From positions 3,512,501 through 3,576,500 of the forward strand of contig NZ_AP028672.1 of NCBI RefSeq assembly GCF_041154505.1: a stretch of 64,000 bases of DNA, given 5' to 3'. Positions 18,657 through 26,718 of this stretch are shown here, piece after piece. The notes beneath the pieces were generated by a model, which saw nothing but the letters and a program-made list of their open reading frames with translations, was not told where the DNA came from and made no database searches. This DNA comes from Acidovorax sp. A79. Lineage in GTDB: Bacteria > Pseudomonadota > Gammaproteobacteria > Burkholderiales > Burkholderiaceae_C. The number at the start of each line of letters is the position of its first letter. The stretch's first letter is position 1. A program made the position numbers and the translations under genes.

Positions 18657-19523
18657 ATGAGCACACTGAACACCTCGGATGGCAGCGCCTTCGATCTGGA
18701 TTTCCTTCGAACCTGGATGGGCCGGGAGTCTGTCGCAGAAGACACGCTGTCGGTACGCCATGCCCGCCTCATGGCCGCAACGCTGGGGCTGCCGCAGGCG
18801 CAATTCGCCGAAGGCACGCCGCTGCCGCCGTTGTGGCATTGGCTGTATTTCCTGGAAGGGCTTCCCGCCAGCGAACTCGGCCGCGATGGCCATCCGGCCC
18901 GGGGCGGGTTCTTGCCTCCGGTGCCCCTGGCGAACCGGATGTGGGCAGGCGGTCGCCTCGCGTTCCACGCACCGGTGGCGCTGGGCACCACGGTGCGCAA
19001 GCGCTCCGCCGTCACCTCGGTCGAGCACAAGCGCGGCCGCAGCGGCGACCTGGTTTTCGTCACGGTGCGGCACGAGATTCTCGATGGCCAAACGGTGGCG
19101 ATCACCGAAGACCACGACATCGTCTACAAGCAACCCACGCCGCCTGGCACGACGCGCGCCGCCGCGGTGGCCATGCCGGCACCGAGCCACAGCGAACCTT
19201 TCGAGGCGACCTCCACGGTGCTGTTCCGCTACTCGGCGCTCACCTTCAACGGCCATCGCATCCACTACGACCTGGACTACTGCCGCAACGTCGAGGGCTA
19301 CGCCAACCTGGTCGTGCACGGACCGCTGCAGGCCACCCTCCTGGCGGGGCTGGCGGCACGACTGGGGACGCGGCCGCTCCGGCAATTCCGCTACCGCGGC
19401 GTGCAGCCCAATCTGCTTGGCACCCCGCTGACCGTCAATGCGGCGCCCAGCGGCGATGGCCTGACGCTGTGGACTGCGCAGCCGGACGGCGCGGTGTCCA
19501 TGCAGGCCGAGGCGTCGTTCTAG
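18657..19523 (+). CDS. Hotdog-fold acyl-CoA hydratase (mesaconyl-C4-CoA / itaconyl-CoA hydratase-like)
   Basis: 288 residues with two hotdog repeats. An N-terminal half (PPLWHWLYFLEGLPASELGRDGHP, VPLANRMWAGGRL) precedes a C-terminal half with FRYSALTFNGHRIHYD and VVHGPLQATLL. The latter carries the MaoC-type Asp/His-containing hydratase motif. This architecture is that of mesaconyl-C4-CoA hydratase and the fungal HTD2-like group. It hydrates an unsaturated dicarboxyl-CoA, for example itaconyl-CoA to citramalyl-CoA. The upstream CoA-transferase would provide the substrate. The exact substrate is inferred from family and context. Confidence 0.8.
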   Translation: MSTLNTSDGSAFDLDFLRTWMGRESVAEDTLSVRHARLMAATLGLPQAQFAEGTPLPPLWHWLYFLEGLPASELGRDGHPARGGFLPPVPLANRMWAGGRLAFHAPVALGTTVRKRSAVTSVEHKRGRSGDLVFVTVRHEILDGQTVAITEDHDIVYKQPTPPGTTRAAAVAMPAPSHSEPFEATSTVLFRYSALTFNGHRIHYDLDYCRNVEGYANLVVHGPLQATLLAGLAARLGTRPLRQFRYRGVQPNLLGTPLTVNAAPSGDGLTLWTAQPDGAVSMQAEASF

Positions 19524-19616
19524 GCGACCTTTCCCACTTTCGCGAAAACCCGAGCACGGGCCGCCCCTGGCGGCCCGAGGACTCGCCACATCCATACACA
19601 TCCATAGGAGACAACC

Positions 19617-20612
19617 ATGCCCGCTACATCTCGCCGATTCGTTCTCGCCGCGGCTGCCAAGGCCGCTCTGGCAGTTGCACTGCCGCTCGCCACGCAACTT
19701 GCCTGTGCGCAGGACTACCCCACCAAGCCCATCACCCTCGTGGTGCCCTTCGTGGCGGGTGGGACCACCGACATCCTCGGCCGCATCGTGGCGGATGGTT
19801 TGGGCAAGAAGCTGGGCCAACCCGTGATCGTCGACAACCGTGGCGGTGCTGGCGGCAACATCGGCGCGGCGGCAGTCGCCAACGCCAAGGCCGATGGCTA
19901 CACCTTGCTGATGGGCTACAACGGAACGAATGCGATCAATCCATCGCTGTATAAAAAGCTGTCCTGGAATCCCGTGAACAGCTTCGATCCGGTGTCGCTC
20001 GTGGCGCGTGTCAACAACGTGGTGGTCGTCAACCCGACACTTCCGATCAAGACCTTGCCTGAACTGGTGGCCTATGCGAAGGCCCATCCGGGCAAGGTGA
20101 ACTATGGTTCGGCCGGGCCCGGCAGCATCTTTCACCTCGCGGGGGAAATGCTGTCGCAGCAGGCCGGCATTTCCATGACCCATGTGCCTTACAAAGGCGC
20201 CGCTCCCGCGCTGACGGATTTGATGGCGGGCCAGACACAGGTCATGTTTTCGACCATACCCACCGCGCTGCCTTTCATCAAATCGGGCCAGTTGCGAGCG
20301 ATCGCCGTCACCGGCGCTCAGCGATCCCCTGTCTTTTCTCAGTTGCCCACCGCCAGGGAGGGCGGCCTGAAAGACATGGTCGTGGACTCCTGGTTCGGCG
20401 TCTTTGCGCCCAAGGGGCTGCCTGCCCCGATCCTTGGCCGCCTGAACCAGGCGCTTCACGAAGTGCTGGTAGACCCCGCCGTCGTGCGGAGTTTGAAAGA
20501 ACAAGGTGCGGAGCCCGTCGCCTCCACGCCGGCAGAATTGGCCACCTTGTTGGCCAACGACCTGAAAAGCTGGCAGGCCATCGTCAAGAGCGCCAGTGTG
20601 TCCCTCGACTGA
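19617..20612 (+). CDS. Bug/TctC-family solute-binding protein
   Basis: 331 residues with a Tat-like signal (MPATSRRFVLAAAAK...ACAQ), then DYPTKPITLVVPFVAGGTTDI and VIVDNRGGAGGNIGAA. The start follows ATAGGAGACAACC, nearly the same leader as the tctC at 12523. It ends the CaiB-hydratase operon, 93 bp after the hydratase stop, and probably delivers that pathway's acid. Confidence 0.9.
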   Translation: MPATSRRFVLAAAAKAALAVALPLATQLACAQDYPTKPITLVVPFVAGGTTDILGRIVADGLGKKLGQPVIVDNRGGAGGNIGAAAVANAKADGYTLLMGYNGTNAINPSLYKKLSWNPVNSFDPVSLVARVNNVVVVNPTLPIKTLPELVAYAKAHPGKVNYGSAGPGSIFHLAGEMLSQQAGISMTHVPYKGAAPALTDLMAGQTQVMFSTIPTALPFIKSGQLRAIAVTGAQRSPVFSQLPTAREGGLKDMVVDSWFGVFAPKGLPAPILGRLNQALHEVLVDPAVVRSLKEQGAEPVASTPAELATLLANDLKSWQAIVKSASVSLD

Positions 20613-20872
20613 GGCGGGCCTGGACATGGGAGGGCGAGGCGTTGATGTTCGGCTTGCTGTTGAGAATGGTCTGGGGAGCTGCGCTCCTTTTCGATTGTTC
20701 TCAATACTGGAACAGTTAGTTCGCGACCAGGTGGTTTTTCTTTGGATACCCCAGGCGTACAGTTCAACCCATCGATGAGCCGAACCCGCAAGGCGACTCA
20801 CCGAACCCGGTTCAGAAATGGTTTTTGTCCCGGCTTTTTTGAGACGCTTTTTTAACTTCAAGGATTTTCATC

Positions 20873-21166
20873 ATGAACACGACCGCACGTTTCCTCTCCA
20901 TCGCCGCTGTGGCTGCTTTCGCTTCTTTCGGTGCCCAGGCCGATGAAGCCGATGCTTCGCAGTTCGCCACCAAGTTCGAAACCAACCGCACCCGCGCCGA
21001 AGTGCAAGCCGAAGCCGCCACCGTGGCACAGACCCGCTCCATCGAACCCGCCGGTTCGCGTGTGGTGACCTACAAGTCCACCGCCGACCGCGCCGCAGTG
21101 CGTGCCCAGGCCGCTGAAGCCGTGCGCACAGGCCAGATCCCTTCGGGCGAATTCAGCGCCATGTAA
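20873..21166 (+). CDS. Small exported DUF4148-type protein
   Basis: 97 residues with a Sec signal (MNTTARFLSIAAVAAFASFGAQA) and a mature part rich in Ala, Arg and Glu, with repeated TRAEVQAEAA and DRAAVRAQAAEAVRTGQIPSGE segments typical of DUF4148 proteins. These small periplasmic proteins are abundant in Burkholderiales and have no established function. It has its own 260-bp upstream region and a strong downstream hairpin, so it is a monocistronic unit. Confidence 0.8.
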   Translation: MNTTARFLSIAAVAAFASFGAQADEADASQFATKFETNRTRAEVQAEAATVAQTRSIEPAGSRVVTYKSTADRAAVRAQAAEAVRTGQIPSGEFSAM

Positions 21167-21191
21167 TTGAATTGACGCAGTTGCGGGCCTT

Positions 21192-21239
21192 CCCATGGTG
21201 GCGGCACTTCGCGGGTGCCGCTGCCATGGGGAGTGTTTT
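21192..21239 (+). terminator. Long hairpin terminator after the DUF4148 gene
   Basis: CCCATGG...GGCGGCAC pairs with GTGCCGC...CCATGGG around a TTCGC-type loop (21192-21230). The stem is about 15-16 bp with two weak pairs, and a GTTTT tract follows. It lies 26 bp after the stop codon. Confidence 0.7.
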
Positions 21240-21437
21240 GAACAGACCCGCACTGATGACAAGCAAACTGGGTTCCCTTTGGGAGCCCTTTTTGTTGGTG
21301 CAACGCATCCTTGCCAGCGGCGATAGGCCGCGAGTGCGGTGACCGCTCCTGCGCCGTGGTCCCCAGCTTCCCGCGAGTGAGCCAACTCGCAGAATCGGCC
21401 CGCATCCGCCGCCTTGGCAGGAATGTGGGCGTGGCGC

Positions 21438-22412
21438 TCAGTTTGGCAGCACGTTCGCGGCTTCCGCCACCTGCTTCCAGGTTGCCACGTCTTCGGCCAT
21501 CAGCTGGCGCAGTTGCGCTGGCGGCAGGTAGGCCGGCTGTATTCCGAGTTCCAGCATCCGGTCCGCAACGCCTTTGTCCGCCAACGATTCTTTCAGCGCC
21601 TCCGTGAGCTTGAGCGTCAACTCCGCCGGCAACCCCCCGGGGGCCAACAGCACCCAGCTGAGCTCGCTCTTGAAATCAATGCCTTGGTCCGGGTAGGTCC
21701 CCACGTCCGGCATGCTGGGCGAGCGTGTTCCGCAGATGCCCAGCGCCCGGATCTTGCCTGCTTTCACGAGGGGCGACGCGGTGCCCATGTCGAGCACCGC
21801 CACGTTGATGTGGTTGCCCAGAAGGCCTGTGACCAGGTCGGACGAAGACTTGAAGGGGATGTGGTCGAATTTCGCTCCCGCTTTCTGAACCATGACTTCG
21901 CCACACAGGTGACCGGTGGAACCATGACCCCAGGTCGCGTACTGAAGCGGTTTGTCGAGGGTCTTGGAGTGCGCGACCAGCCCCTTGAGGTCCTTGGCGG
22001 GAAATGCCATCGTGGAAACCACCACGACCCCTGCGGTACCGATGCGGCCAATTTGAGTGAAGTCCTTCACGGGGTCGTAGGGCAGCTTCGCATAGACGGC
22101 CGGCGCAATGATGTGGGACGTCATGCCTCCCATCGTGATGGTGTATCCGTCGCTCGGCGACTTGGCCGCCTGGGCGGCCCCGATGGTCCCGCCGGCCCCC
22201 ACCCTGTTTTCAACGAAGAACGATCCGTTCAAGCGCTTGCCCATCGCTTCGGCGACCAGGCGGCCCAGGGCGTCGCCGCCGCTGCCCGCGGACAAGGGAA
22301 GCAAGAGCTTGATGGGACGGTGGGGATAGTCCTTGCCTTGCGCAAGGGCCGCCACGCTCGCCAGCATCACGAGGCCGGCAAGAACGCGAGATAGCTTGAA
22401 TGTCTTCGTCAT
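21438..22412 (-). CDS. Bug/TctC-family solute-binding protein
   Basis: 324 residues with a Sec-type signal (MTKTFKLSRVLAGLVMLASVAALAQG). KDYPHRPIKLLLPLSAGSGGD replaces the more common VPxAPGG motif, and FFVENRVGAGGTIGAAQ follows. It is the last gene of a four-gene minus-strand operon (cupin, tctC, MBL hydrolase, tctC) and starts 33 bp after the MBL stop. Two binding proteins in one operon suggest two related ligands or a substrate and its product. Confidence 0.88.
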   Translation of the reverse strand: MTKTFKLSRVLAGLVMLASVAALAQGKDYPHRPIKLLLPLSAGSGGDALGRLVAEAMGKRLNGSFFVENRVGAGGTIGAAQAAKSPSDGYTITMGGMTSHIIAPAVYAKLPYDPVKDFTQIGRIGTAGVVVVSTMAFPAKDLKGLVAHSKTLDKPLQYATWGHGSTGHLCGEVMVQKAGAKFDHIPFKSSSDLVTGLLGNHINVAVLDMGTASPLVKAGKIRALGICGTRSPSMPDVGTYPDQGIDFKSELSWVLLAPGGLPAELTLKLTEALKESLADKGVADRMLELGIQPAYLPPAQLRQLMAEDVATWKQVAEAANVLPN

Positions 22413-22445
22413 CGGTTGTCTCCTTTTTGGGGTTGCACTGGCCCG

Positions 22446-23342
22446 TCAGCTGAGGTACTTGAACTTGAAGCCGTGACTGCATGAATGGATGCGGCCGGCG
22501 GTCGGCGCGGGGAAGTGCATCGTCAGCAGGACGGACGATGTGTCGGCAAATCGCTCACAAAGCCGTTGCCGCGTCTCCCGCGCCTGCGTGGGGTTCCAGT
22601 CGCCGGTGTTGATGAGCCCGGGCTCCAGGAAGATGATGGGGTGATGGAAGATGTCGCCCGTCATGACCCCGTGCTGTCCGTTGTCCTTCACATGGACCGT
22701 GACGTGGCCTGGCGTATGCCCTTTGGCATCCTCGAGCCAGACGCCTTTGGCCAGGTCTCCATCCACCCTGTGGTTGGAGTCGACCAACAGGGCCTGCCCG
22801 GCCTCCACGACCGGCAGCACGCTGTCCAGGAAGGAGCCCTGGCCCACCGGAAATTCCGGCCCGCTTTGGTGCTGCCGAAGGAAATGTTCGAACTCTTCCC
22901 GTGCAAAGATGTACTTTGCGCGGGGAAAAGTCGGCATCCATCGGCCATCACTGAGCACGGTGTTCCACCCCACATGGTCGGTGTGGAGGTGGGTGCACAG
23001 AACCATGTCGATGTCCTCGGGGCCCAGGCCCAGGCGTGCCAGATTGCGCAAGTACTCCTGCGACTTGAACATGTGCTGCCACTTCGCGCGGGGCCGGTCC
23101 TTGTGATTTCCGTTGCAGGTGTCCACCAGGATATTGGCCGTCCCCGTGCGCACCAGATAGCTGTGAAAGCTCAGGTTGAGTTTCTTCGTCTCTGGGTGAA
23201 TCAACGTCGGGCCCAAGGCCTCCTGGTGTTTCAAGACTGCTGACGGTTCAATGTTGGGATAGAGCCAAGTGGGGTCTACCCAGAAATTGTCGATTTCCAC
23301 GACCTTGTCGACCGTGGTGTTGCCCAGGTGGAGCTGTTTCAT
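22446..23342 (-). CDS. MBL-fold metallo-hydrolase
   Basis: 298 residues from ATG 23342. The metal-binding motif THLHTDHVGW is clear. Further ligands are predicted in GHTPGHVTVHV and TGDIFHHP, giving a dinuclear metallo-beta-lactamase-fold site. The family includes lactonases and thioester or ester hydrolases. The protein is predicted cytoplasmic (no signal). In this operon it probably opens a lactone or hydrolyses an ester or thioester intermediate, but the substrate cannot be named. Confidence 0.85.
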   Translation of the reverse strand: MKQLHLGNTTVDKVVEIDNFWVDPTWLYPNIEPSAVLKHQEALGPTLIHPETKKLNLSFHSYLVRTGTANILVDTCNGNHKDRPRAKWQHMFKSQEYLRNLARLGLGPEDIDMVLCTHLHTDHVGWNTVLSDGRWMPTFPRAKYIFAREEFEHFLRQHQSGPEFPVGQGSFLDSVLPVVEAGQALLVDSNHRVDGDLAKGVWLEDAKGHTPGHVTVHVKDNGQHGVMTGDIFHHPIIFLEPGLINTGDWNPTQARETRQRLCERFADTSSVLLTMHFPAPTAGRIHSCSHGFKFKYLS

Positions 23343-23376
23343 CGCAGGAAAAGCACGGATGACGACATGCGGGCAC

Positions 23377-24363
23377 CTAGCCAATGTTCTGGCGCGTCAC
23401 ACCCGCTTCACGGGCAATCCGGGCCCACTGGGCGAACTCGTGGGAGATGACCTTCTTGAAGTCCTCCGGCCCGACGAACTCGGCGATGGCACCGAGCTCT
23501 TCGATGCGGCTCTTCACGGCCGCAAGGGCCATCGCCTTGCGCACCTCGTCGGCGATGGTGTGCACGGCATCGGCGGGGGTTCCGGGCGGCGCCATGATGC
23601 CCACCCAGAACTCCTTGGTCTCGTTGATGACCAGTCCTGCCTCGTCCATCGTGGGGACATCGCGCATGGCCGGCGATCGGTTCCTGGACATGACCGCCAG
23701 CGGCTTCAGGTGTGCGCGTGCCGATGAAATCAGCGGAATGGCGCCCATCATGGCATCCACCTGGCCAGCCATCAGCGCCTGAATAGCCGGAGCGCTGCCG
23801 GTAAACGGCACGTGCAGCATCTCCCTGGTGCCGGCGGCGCGGCCGAAGAGCATCATGGCGGCCTGGCCGGTGGTGCCCACGCCCCAGGTCGAGAAGCTCA
23901 CTTGCTGGCGCTTGGCGAGCGCGATGAATTCGCCAACGTCCTTCACGTCCAGGTCCTTGCGCACGGCCAGCGCGAACGGCACGAAGCACAGCACGGCCAC
24001 GGGGACGTGGCCTTCGGGGCGGAAGTTCGGATTGTTGAAGAAGTGCGGGTAGATGGTGTGGGTGTCGCTGCTGGCGGCCAGCAGGTAGTGGCCGTCTCCT
24101 GGCGACTTGCTCAGAATGCCCGATGCCAAGGTTCCCGAGGCGCCAGGCTTGTTGTCCACCACGATGGGTTGGCCCAGGGCATTGCCGATGGCGTTGGAGA
24201 TCAGTCGGGCAAAGATGTCGGAGTTGCCCCCTGCCTGGCCAGGAACAATCAATTGAATCGGCTTTTTCGCCGTCCATTTGGCTTGCGCCCATGACAGGGC
24301 AGGAGCAAACACCGAGGCGGCGACCGCCGCAGTGGTTTTCAGAACGTTTCTGCGCGACTTCAT
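23377..24363 (-). CDS. Bug/TctC-family solute-binding protein
   Basis: 328 residues with a Tat-like signal (MKSRRNVLKTTAAVAASVFAPALSWAQ). KKPIQLIVPGQAGGNSDIFARL and IVVDNKPGASGTLASG mark the Bug fold. ATG 24363 is preceded by AAAAGGAGACATGAT. It sits between the cupin gene (37 bp upstream) and the MBL hydrolase. Confidence 0.88.
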   Translation of the reverse strand: MKSRRNVLKTTAAVAASVFAPALSWAQAKWTAKKPIQLIVPGQAGGNSDIFARLISNAIGNALGQPIVVDNKPGASGTLASGILSKSPGDGHYLLAASSDTHTIYPHFFNNPNFRPEGHVPVAVLCFVPFALAVRKDLDVKDVGEFIALAKRQQVSFSTWGVGTTGQAAMMLFGRAAGTREMLHVPFTGSAPAIQALMAGQVDAMMGAIPLISSARAHLKPLAVMSRNRSPAMRDVPTMDEAGLVINETKEFWVGIMAPPGTPADAVHTIADEVRKAMALAAVKSRIEELGAIAEFVGPEDFKKVISHEFAQWARIAREAGVTRQNIG

Positions 24364-24400
24364 ATCATGTCTCCTTTTGCGGTTGAAAATCAGGCCGGGA

Positions 24401-24904
24401 TTATCTGTTTTTGTATCCGGCAGCCCTGGGTGAGATATATGCAGGTATGGAATGCCCTTGTGTCCTTGCATAATTCAATATCCCGTCTTCGATGGCCCCT
24501 GCATCGCGGACATTCATGAAGGCCTCGCCATCGAAATTCACATTGGCTCCGTGAACGACCATGAATCCTTCCGCCGGCTCCGGTGCGTCGTCAGGCACGC
24601 AAAAAGTGTGGATGGAGCCCGCCGGCTCATAGAGGTAGCTCCCGGCGGTCTGCGGGTTTTGGGGGTACTCGACGTAGTTCCATTGCCCCTTGGTGGTGAA
24701 AAAGTGCACCGTACCTGTGTGGAAGTGCTTTGGAAGCCTGGTGCCAGGGGCGAATTTCCCATAAAGCACCCATATTCCATTTTCCCGGTCGAGAAAGAGC
24801 GGAATGATTTCTGAGCCCGGTGCTCCGCCCGGGAAATAGTCCATGTTCCTGATATTGACCGTGAGCAGCTCATCTTGTGGGGTCAGCGAGGTGGGGGTTG
24901 CCAT
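24401..24904 (-). CDS. ChrR-like cupin (2,4'-dihydroxyacetophenone dioxygenase-like)
   Basis: 167 residues from ATG 24904. A single cupin barrel has APGTRLPKHFHTGTVHFFTTKGQWNYVEYP as motif 1 and SYLYEPAGSIHTF as motif 2, giving His residues for one metal. The pattern resembles 2,4'-dihydroxyacetophenone dioxygenase and Dke1-like C-C-cleaving enzymes. It is first in the minus-strand operon, 24 bp from a LacI-type operator. It could cleave a diketone or hydroxyketone to acids for the downstream genes (inference). Confidence 0.75.
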   Translation of the reverse strand: MATPTSLTPQDELLTVNIRNMDYFPGGAPGSEIIPLFLDRENGIWVLYGKFAPGTRLPKHFHTGTVHFFTTKGQWNYVEYPQNPQTAGSYLYEPAGSIHTFCVPDDAPEPAEGFMVVHGANVNFDGEAFMNVRDAGAIEDGILNYARTQGHSIPAYISPRAAGYKNR

Positions 24905-24928
24905 GGGGTATCCTGTCCGCGTTAATAT

Positions 24929-24944
24929 GAAGAAACGTTTCCGC
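24929..24944. promoter_or_regulatory. LacI-type operator 1 (core GAAACGTTTC)
   Basis: The 16-mer GAAGAAACGTTTCCGC has a perfect 10-bp palindrome at 24932-24941 with the central CG typical of LacI/GalR sites. It lies between the divergent cupin (start 24904) and lacI (start 25006) genes. It matches two other sites downstream, and likely mediates control of the cupin operon and of lacI itself. Confidence 0.8.
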
Positions 24945-25005
24945 AAAAACTAAAAATAGGCGTAAAATTGCGGCGATTGAATGATTTGAACGGACGGCGG
25001 ATTCG

Positions 25006-26010
25006 ATGGCAGCAGTTAGCATTCACGATGTGGCTCGCGTGGCGGGCGTTTCGATCAGCACCGCATCTCGGGCCATGAACCGGGCGGGCCGTGTCAGTGA
25101 AGACACGGTGAAAAAGGTTCAGGAGGTTGCGGCGCGCCTGGGTTACCAGCCCAATGCGATTGCGCGGGCCATGCGTTCCAAGCAGAGCCATGCGGTGGGC
25201 GTTATCGTGAGCGACATCTCCAATCCGTTCTACGGCCGCCTGGTCAAGACACTCGAGCGCAGCCTGTCCGAAAGTGGCTACGCCTGCTTTGTCGCCAGTT
25301 CCAACAACGACATCTCGACCGAAGTCAACCTCGTGCGCCTGTTCAAGAGCCGAGAGGTCGACGGCATCATTCTTGGCCCGTGCCAAACCGACTCCATCGC
25401 GCACCTGGTGTCTGAAATCAAAGGCACGCCAACAATTCTGTTCGACCGCGATGGAGGAAACGCACTGAGTTCGGTGAAGGTCGACCACTACCAGGGCACG
25501 TGCTCCGCGATGCGCTATCTGATTGCCAGGGGCCACCGGCGCATCGCCCTTCTGACACCGGGCAGCCAGATCCAGCCCATCAAGGACCGGATCCGGGCCT
25601 ATCAGGACTGCCTCGTGGAAGCGTCCATAGGCTTCGACCCCAGCCTGATTTGCCTGGCGGATTCGTCGATGAACTTTCCTCCCGAGCGGGCCCAGATGCT
25701 CCTGAACATGCCGGGAGAGCGGCCAACGGCATTCCTGTGCCTGGGCACGAAGATTCTGGCGGGCGTCCTGGCCGCGATACGCAGCGCTCGGCGGGTCATC
25801 CCGAAAGACGTGAGCGTGATATCCATCGGCGACTCGGACTTCTCGGAACTGCACAGCCCGTCCATCACCTCGCTGGCCTGGGACATCAAGGCGTTGTCGG
25901 GCGACATCTCCTCGCTGCTGCTCTCCCAGATGCGGGACGAATCCACAGGCCCCCGTTCGGCCGTTGTGGAGATGCGGCTCATCGAGCGGGAGTCGTGCGC
26001 GACCATCTAG
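25006..26010 (+). CDS. LacI/GalR-family transcriptional regulator
   Basis: 334 residues. The N-terminal HTH (SIHDVARVAGVSISTASRAMN) and hinge (YQPNAIARAMRSKQ) precede a periplasmic-binding-protein-like sensor (VGVIVSDISNPFYGRLVKTLE, GIILGPCQTDS). Three near-identical GAAACGTTTC-type operators within 2 kb suggest it is a local repressor. The effector is unknown, and nearby genes indicate an organic acid or ketone rather than a sugar. Confidence 0.92.
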   Translation: MAAVSIHDVARVAGVSISTASRAMNRAGRVSEDTVKKVQEVAARLGYQPNAIARAMRSKQSHAVGVIVSDISNPFYGRLVKTLERSLSESGYACFVASSNNDISTEVNLVRLFKSREVDGIILGPCQTDSIAHLVSEIKGTPTILFDRDGGNALSSVKVDHYQGTCSAMRYLIARGHRRIALLTPGSQIQPIKDRIRAYQDCLVEASIGFDPSLICLADSSMNFPPERAQMLLNMPGERPTAFLCLGTKILAGVLAAIRSARRVIPKDVSVISIGDSDFSELHSPSITSLAWDIKALSGDISSLLLSQMRDESTGPRSAVVEMRLIERESCATI

Positions 26011-26040
26011 CGCGCCGGCCTGAAGGGGTGGGTGTTGCAC

Positions 26041-26484
26041 CTACAGGAGCCCGAGTTGCTGAAGCTTGAGGTCCGGCGAGGTGTAGGGGCGCTCGCAGAT
26101 GATTTTCGCCGAGCCCGGCTTGAACAGGAACGTGGCCGCCATGCGCACCTTGAAGCTCTTGCCGGTCGGCGCAAACGTCCTGTCGCGCACGCGGAACTCG
26201 CCCAGGTGAGTTCCGAAAAGGAAGAACTCCACCAGCACGGTGTTCTGTGCATCGTCGGCGGCGATGGCGATGACTTCGTTGGCTTGGTCCGGGAAGGCCT
26301 GGCGCGAAGCGTGGAAGTAGGCGCGAACCTGCTCTTCGCCGTCGTAGACAGCGCCATTGCCATACATCTCATACCGCGGGTGCTCGAAGGTGTCGATGAC
26401 ACCGTCCCAGTCCTGGGTGCACTCCAGCGCCATGTGGTCTCGCACGGTCTGGATGCGCGCCTGGCGCAACTCTTCGTTGGTCAT
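26041..26484 (-). CDS. SnoaL-like / NTF2-fold protein
   Basis: 147 residues from ATG 26484. Features of the SnoaL/NTF2-like alpha+beta barrel are RDHMALECTQDWDGVIDTFEHPRYEMY, VYDGEEQVRAYFHASRQAFPD and FFLFGTHLGEF. Members are hydratases, isomerases or cyclases, or act on small carbonyl substrates, and function is not predictable. It has its own LacI-type operator 18 bp upstream. It is placed back to back with the SDR gene and convergent with lacI. Confidence 0.75.
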   Translation of the reverse strand: MTNEELRQARIQTVRDHMALECTQDWDGVIDTFEHPRYEMYGNGAVYDGEEQVRAYFHASRQAFPDQANEVIAIAADDAQNTVLVEFFLFGTHLGEFRVRDRTFAPTGKSFKVRMAATFLFKPGSAKIICERPYTSPDLKLQQLGLL

Positions 26485-26501
26485 GGGTCCTTTTCCTTGT
26501 T

Positions 26502-26517
26502 GTGGAAACGTTTGCGC
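26502..26517. promoter_or_regulatory. LacI-type operator 2 (core AAACGTTT)
   Basis: GTGGAAACGTTTGCGC matches operator 1 and operator 3 in the central GGAAACGTTT-like core, and the outer bases fit less well. It lies 18 bp upstream of the SnoaL-like start. Confidence 0.75.
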
Positions 26518-26690
26518 TATTTTGCGCAGATTCTGCCAAAGGGTTGACCGGGGTTTACCCTGCCATGTCGACAGGTGTTGATTTCTGAAATTCCCCCAAG
26601 GCAATAGGCCCACTGCGCAAATTCACCCGACGAACCGCGAGACCGTGGGGTTATCCCCATCCGCTCCGTGACGAGGTTGGCATAGCATGA

Positions 26691-26706
26691 GAGGAAACGT
26701 TTCCTC
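26691..26706. promoter_or_regulatory. LacI-type operator 3, perfect palindrome GAGGAAACGTTTCCTC
   Basis: A 16-bp perfect palindrome 12 bp upstream of the SDR start codon, at a position that would block transcription or initiation. It is the best copy of the three operators and defines the consensus. Confidence 0.85.
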
Positions 26707-26718
26707 AAAGGCTGGGCT

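Noticed and set aside
20660..20704. Inverted repeat TTGAGAA/TTCTCAA upstream of the DUF4148 gene as an operator or terminator
   Set aside because: Arms are only 7 bp with a 31-bp gap and no T-run, so neither role can be supported.
18447..20861. A minus-strand open frame of 804 codons
   Set aside because: It covers the opposite strand of CoA-transferase, hydratase and tctC genes, with Arg/Gln/His-rich shadow composition.
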